Below the pieces are notes generated by a model. It was given only the letters and a program-made list of their open reading frames with translations. It did not search any database and was not told the DNA's origin. The translations under genes were made by a program, and so were the position numbers. A stretch of 18,257 bases of DNA from Lachnospiraceae bacterium (GTDB lineage: Bacteria > Bacillota > Clostridia > Lachnospirales > Lachnospiraceae), in contig DNJM01000199.1 of assembly GCA_003489085.1 (NCBI GenBank), positions 1,250 through 19,506 on the forward strand, read 5' to 3'. Within the stretch, counting starts at the first letter, position 1. Every line of letters begins with the position of its first letter. Positions 15,250 to 18,257 of this stretch are shown here, piece by piece.

Positions 15250-15278
15250 ATTATAAAATGCTTCTTTATACTTTTCAA
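15250..15278 (-). promoter_or_regulatory. Promoter of the GNAT gene
   Basis: On the minus strand, TTGAAA (15273-15278) and a perfect TATAAT (15250-15255) are exactly 17 bases apart. The leader to the ATG at 15142 is about 100 bases; I saw no riboswitch-like fold in it. Confidence 0.75.
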
Positions 15279-15366
15279 CAGCTTTTATTACTATTAATTT
15301 TTTGCAGTATCACTGCTACTTCTCATTCCGGCTGCGGTTATACCCCCGCGGACAGACCGCTGAAAG

Positions 15367-16293
15367 CTATCTGTCTGAACTCACCGGCAGACTATCCCTT
15401 ACACACAGCGCCCCATACCCCACCTGCGGATTCGGATACTCCGTAAACCCCGGCAGTGCTCTCGCCCCGCGCCGCAGGTAAGCCTTTACTTTCTCCCCAT
15501 ACAGATACGGGTCATTGCCATTTACAATCCCCCATTCCATCAAAAGCGCCGCTGAACCGGTGACAAATGGAACGGCAAAAGACGTCCCCGTCATTTCTGC
15601 ATAACCACCGCCTGCCGCAGTTGTGGTAATCCGTACTCCCGGCGCTGCCAGATCCGGCTTCATACGATCCGGAGAGGCTTCCCGTCCCTGCCCCGAAAAG
15701 TCTGCATAGGTAAAGGTACGGGCATCATACGCACCGACCGTAATGACCCGACTGGCCGTAGAAGGGATCGTAATCGTTGCTGAATTCTTCGGATAAAGGA
15801 ATCCCGTCCCGGTATTCAGCACCTGCCGCCCCGGCAGCCAAAGCTCATAGGAGCCATCTAAAATCCTTTCCGGTATCAATACAATCCGCCAAATACCGGC
15901 ATCCAGATAGTCCGTCTGTGGAAGGAAATTCAAAAAGATCTCCTGATTCGTGCTATAAGGACTTGGCTCTCCATAATATAACAATATTTCCGTCTGTCCC
16001 ACCCGAAACCGCTGCGTCCCTAACATCTCCTGGATCGGCCCTATTCTGACACCGGAAGGCGTAATCAGAGAAATCTGCATTTCATCCACATAATTTTTCC
16101 AGATCTGCACACTAATTGCCGTCTGCCGCTCCTGTATAGCAAAAGGGATCATTTCCTCCTCACCTTCTGTCAATCTGCCTGACGTATGCCCTGCACTGGC
16201 CGCTTCATTTCCGCTCCCCACCGAAATGACATTTTTCCACACATCCGTCAGATTATCTAAAAATCTTTCCAGCAGGGAATTACCTCTATGTGT
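15367..16293 (-). pseudogene. 5'-truncated S8 subtilase (Csp-like) remnant
   Basis: This open frame of 308 residues is the C-terminal half of a clostridial S8 serine peptidase of the type related to spore-germination Csp proteases, normally about 550-600 residues. Family-like sequence starts at HRGNSLLERFLDNL, immediately after an in-frame TGA (16294-16296). It continues through SVGSGNEA (oxyanion-hole Asn region) and a beta-rich insertion of about 110 residues, typical of Csp-like enzymes. Next are the KPDLAAPGV strand and GTSFAVPFVTGSAALLMEWG with the catalytic Ser, ending near VGYGALCVRDSL. The domain half bearing catalytic Asp and His is absent, and no plausible SD/ATG exists before the homology, so it cannot be an active protease. 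The broken end lies next to the terminator of the defence gene pair. The missing half may lie beyond base 18257. Confidence 0.82.
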
Positions 16294-16321
16294 TCATTAT
16301 AACTAGGGGAACATTTTTCAT

Positions 16322-16364
16322 AAAAAATCTCAGAAGCAAGCCATGTTCCGTCTACTTCTGAGAT
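16322..16364 (-). terminator. Rho-independent terminator after the ptuB-like gene
   Basis: On the minus strand, perfect 10-base arms ATCTCAGAAG and CTTCTGAGAT (16355-16364 and 16327-16336) enclose an 18-base loop and are followed by TTTTT (16322-16326). It lies 20 bases after the ptuB-like stop codon. Confidence 0.85.
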
Positions 16365-16384
16365 AATATTAGAATTTAATATTT

Positions 16385-17053
16385 TTATAACATTTCTTCC
16401 AGACAATCTATAATAGCCTTACAATATGGTACATAAGCTCCATTATCTTTATTAGAATAATATTCTATGAAGCTTCTTATTTCTTCTTCTGAATATTCTT
16501 CAGCATCAAATACCTCCGAAGCTTCTAGCGCCTGACGCCTGTCCCTTTCAAGATGGTAGCTGTCTAATCCTAAATTATGTATCATTTCCTGTGCAATATT
16601 TTCTGTTGTCCTTCCTCTTACACTGTTAATTTTTCCATTTAGAGAATACTTAAACGCTTTTTCCACTTCCATATCCGTTGGAGAAAGCATATCCTTTCTC
16701 CACCAGTCATTTTTCCTATGTCCGCAATGATCCTCATCTTCTCTAATTGTTTCTTCTCCATTACATGAAGCAAACAAATTATCATATTGCAAATCTTTAT
16801 CCTCAAAAGAATCTTTTGGCAAAAAATGTTCAATATGGGACGAATCTGTTGTTATTTTTCTCATACAATAGCAACATATTTTCCCCTGTTCATCTACAAG
16901 GCATTCTCTTAATTTTCGTCTTCGATTTACTCCATCTATATCATCTGTCGAAAAATCATTTTTATAATGAGGTTCTCTGTTATTTTCCATTTTAAAATTT
17001 TTCTTCCAATCCTCAAACCATTGCGGAGACTCTTGTTTATTTATTTTTTTCAT
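16385..17053 (-). CDS. ptuB: HNH endonuclease, PtuB-like (Septu / retron effector)
   Basis: This HNH nuclease of 222 residues resembles PtuB, the nuclease partner in Septu anti-phage systems and in Ec78-type retrons. The metal and nuclease positions are visible: CCYC (60-63), the HNH start HIEH (73-76), YDNL with Asn92, Cys97, and HCGHRKND (109-116), followed by LSPTD (123-127). The N-terminal 50 residues are basic and fit the family opening. The C-terminal third is helical. The ATG at 17053 overlaps the ATPase gene by 17 bases and has an AGGGGG SD seven bases upstream, so translation is coupled. The AT-rich codon use differs from the housekeeping genes to the left. The family resemblance is strong by motif order, but no search was run. 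Confidence 0.85.
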   Translation of the reverse strand: MKKINKQESPQWFEDWKKNFKMENNREPHYKNDFSTDDIDGVNRRRKLRECLVDEQGKICCYCMRKITTDSSHIEHFLPKDSFEDKDLQYDNLFASCNGEETIREDEDHCGHRKNDWWRKDMLSPTDMEVEKAFKYSLNGKINSVRGRTTENIAQEMIHNLGLDSYHLERDRRQALEASEVFDAEEYSEEEIRSFIEYYSNKDNGAYVPYCKAIIDCLEEML

Positions 17054-18257
17054 GTCGTCGCCCCCTGGATATCAGAATTCTCGCTTTAGCAACACCTTCC
17101 GCATATCCATTAGATTTTTCGTCTAATATATCAGCCAATTTCTCCGCTTCATCAAATTTCTTTTTTTCAATGAGCAAATACATTTCATCAAGCATTCTTT
17201 TAATATCTTGGTTTACAGAAGCAGTATTCATTACTTCTTCTAAGATCACATTGGTATCCCATCCCATAAATGATTTATATGATTTTAAAGCTATTTTCTG
17301 TCCCTCTTTAAACATATAAAACAACTTAAATGTATCATCTACTTCTCCAAGAATTTGTGGAGAATGTGTTGTAATTATAAACTGTATATTGGGGAACGTC
17401 TTCTTCAAAACACTGAGCACCTTACGCTGCCATGATGTATGCATATGCAAATCTAATTCATCAATCAATACTACTCCTATTCCTTCCAATGGATTCTCTC
17501 TTTCCGGATTCGCTAATGCCATTCTCCGTGCCAAATCACCAAATAATGCTATCGTACATTTTTCCCCATCAGATAACTGGTTTATTGTTAAATACTTTCC
17601 ATCTTTTCTCACTTTCATTGCTAATGGCTTTCTATCAATATGAATGTCTTCAAATCCATCCAACATAGCCAACATAGCCTGTTTTACTGCAGATAAGCTT
17701 TTATCTTCATACTTTGAATTTTCTCTTACCTTGGCTTGATTTTCTATATCTTCCTGATTTCTAAACCACTTAAATAAATTTCTAAAATCTATTGTACTCT
17801 CAATTGCTTTGTCAAATGCGTCTAATTTTACAAATTGCTCTTTAGATGCTCTTACAGGAACATCCAATACAATCCTATTAACACCATAATTAACAAAAAC
17901 CGGCATATTCTTATTATCAATCTCCTCGATCCAGTTTCCATTACCATCATCATGACCTTTTACAAGATAAGAATCTTCAAATTTTTCTACTAACAATTTT
18001 AATTCGGCTATATTGTGTTTTTTTCCAGTTGCTCTATCGATAGAGCGACTATATTTCATTTCTGCTCCATCTTCAAAAGAAAATACTGCCTCAATATTTG
18101 CCTTTGATTTTCCATAACTAATATCGTCATAATCCAATTCTGTAGATCTTTTTTTGCCAGTTCCTATAAGTTTGGCAATAATATTTGCATATATTAAATC
18201 AACAGCTCGAAGAATTGTAGATTTCCCAACACCATTTATTCCAAAGAAAACTGTTGT
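17037..18257 (-). CDS. ptuA: AAA/ABC-type ATPase, PtuA-like, 5' end cut by window
   Basis: This is the ATPase partner of the PtuB-like nuclease, and 406 residues are visible. The frame is open to the last base of the window, so the first residues are missing (probably a few tens). Walker A GINGVGKST is at visible residues 6-14. A long helical/beta insertion follows. The ABC-type signature LSDGEK is at 228-233, Walker B VVLIDELDLHMH at 262-273, and the switch region TTHSPQIL at 296-303. A charged helical tail (about 345-400) is the sort of region that contacts PtuB. It has no Toprim domain, which argues against an OLD-family nuclease. A reverse transcriptase could lie upstream, beyond base 18257, which would make this a retron instead of plain Septu. 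Confidence 0.85.
   Translation of the reverse strand, partial: TTVFFGINGVGKSTILRAVDLIYANIIAKLIGTGKKRSTELDYDDISYGKSKANIEAVFSFEDGAEMKYSRSIDRATGKKHNIAELKLLVEKFEDSYLVKGHDDGNGNWIEEIDNKNMPVFVNYGVNRIVLDVPVRASKEQFVKLDAFDKAIESTIDFRNLFKWFRNQEDIENQAKVRENSKYEDKSLSAVKQAMLAMLDGFEDIHIDRKPLAMKVRKDGKYLTINQLSDGEKCTIALFGDLARRMALANPERENPLEGIGVVLIDELDLHMHTSWQRKVLSVLKKTFPNIQFIITTHSPQILGEVDDTFKLFYMFKEGQKIALKSYKSFMGWDTNVILEEVMNTASVNQDIKRMLDEMYLLIEKKKFDEAEKLADILDEKSNGYAEGVAKARILISRGRRHEKNK

Noticed and set aside
15258..15446. 62-residue plus-strand frame with a hydrophobic start and a Cys, like a small lipoprotein
   Set aside because: There is no SD before the ATG. Its start overlaps the GNAT promoter and its second half overlaps the subtilase remnant on the other strand.
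17037..18257. ATPase considered as an OLD-family nuclease or RecF-like repair protein
   Set aside because: No Toprim domain follows the ATPase, and the overlapping HNH partner with CCYC/HIEH motifs points to PtuA.
1..18257. CRISPR arrays, tRNA or rRNA genes, and insertion sequences
   Set aside because: No regularly spaced repeats, cloverleaf-like sequence, transposase motif or terminal inverted repeats were seen on either strand.

Overview
The window looks like chromosomal DNA from a spore-forming, low-to-moderate GC member of Clostridia, most likely a Lachnospiraceae-type gut anaerobe. The reasons are the YlmC/YmxH-family sporulation protein, a Csp-like S8 subtilase remnant, NrdR, a ProX-type deacylase, strong Shine-Dalgarno (SD) sequences and sigma-A-type promoters. 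The species assignment is inference from gene content and protein style; no search was run. Almost everything is on the minus strand; only three genes are on the plus strand (3652-4032, 7681-8232, 8259-8591).

Layout. (1) 1-1437: exonuclease III (cut by the window start), nrdR with its own promoter, and a small YlmC/YmxH-like gene. (2) 1501-3561: a NatAB-type ABC exporter pair (ATPase then permease), whose promoter -10 lies inside a 26-bp inverted repeat. (3) 3585-4080: a DUF3783 protein and a strong bidirectional terminator. (4) 4104-7634: a two-gene heterodimeric ABC multidrug-type exporter with one degenerate ATP site. (5) 7621-8591: a divergent prolyl-tRNA deacylase gene and a small coiled-coil protein gene. 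(6) 8604-9648: a carbamate kinase homologue with an altered N-terminal glycine motif and a palindrome over its promoter. (7) 9674-11577: a membrane-anchored metallophosphoesterase and a NadM-like nucleotidyltransferase. (8) 11651-14537: a large secreted protein full of LxxG heptad repeats, with two TetR-style operators in its upstream region. (9) 14586-15278: a GNAT acetyltransferase with promoter and terminator. (10) 15367-16293: a 5'-truncated S8 subtilase. (11) 16322-18257: an AT-rich two-gene module, HNH nuclease (PtuB-like) plus AAA ATPase (PtuA-like), running off the window end.

The most interesting part is the right edge. The ptuA/ptuB-like pair is a Septu-type anti-phage system, or the effector pair of an Ec78-like retron if a reverse transcriptase lies beyond base 18257. 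Its terminator sits directly beside the broken end of the subtilase gene, and base composition shifts there, which suggests a horizontally acquired defence cassette that replaced or interrupted a germination-protease-like gene.

Other points of interest are regulatory: three promoter-associated palindromes (natAB, carbamate kinase, LxxG-repeat protein), none with a regulator gene visible in the window.
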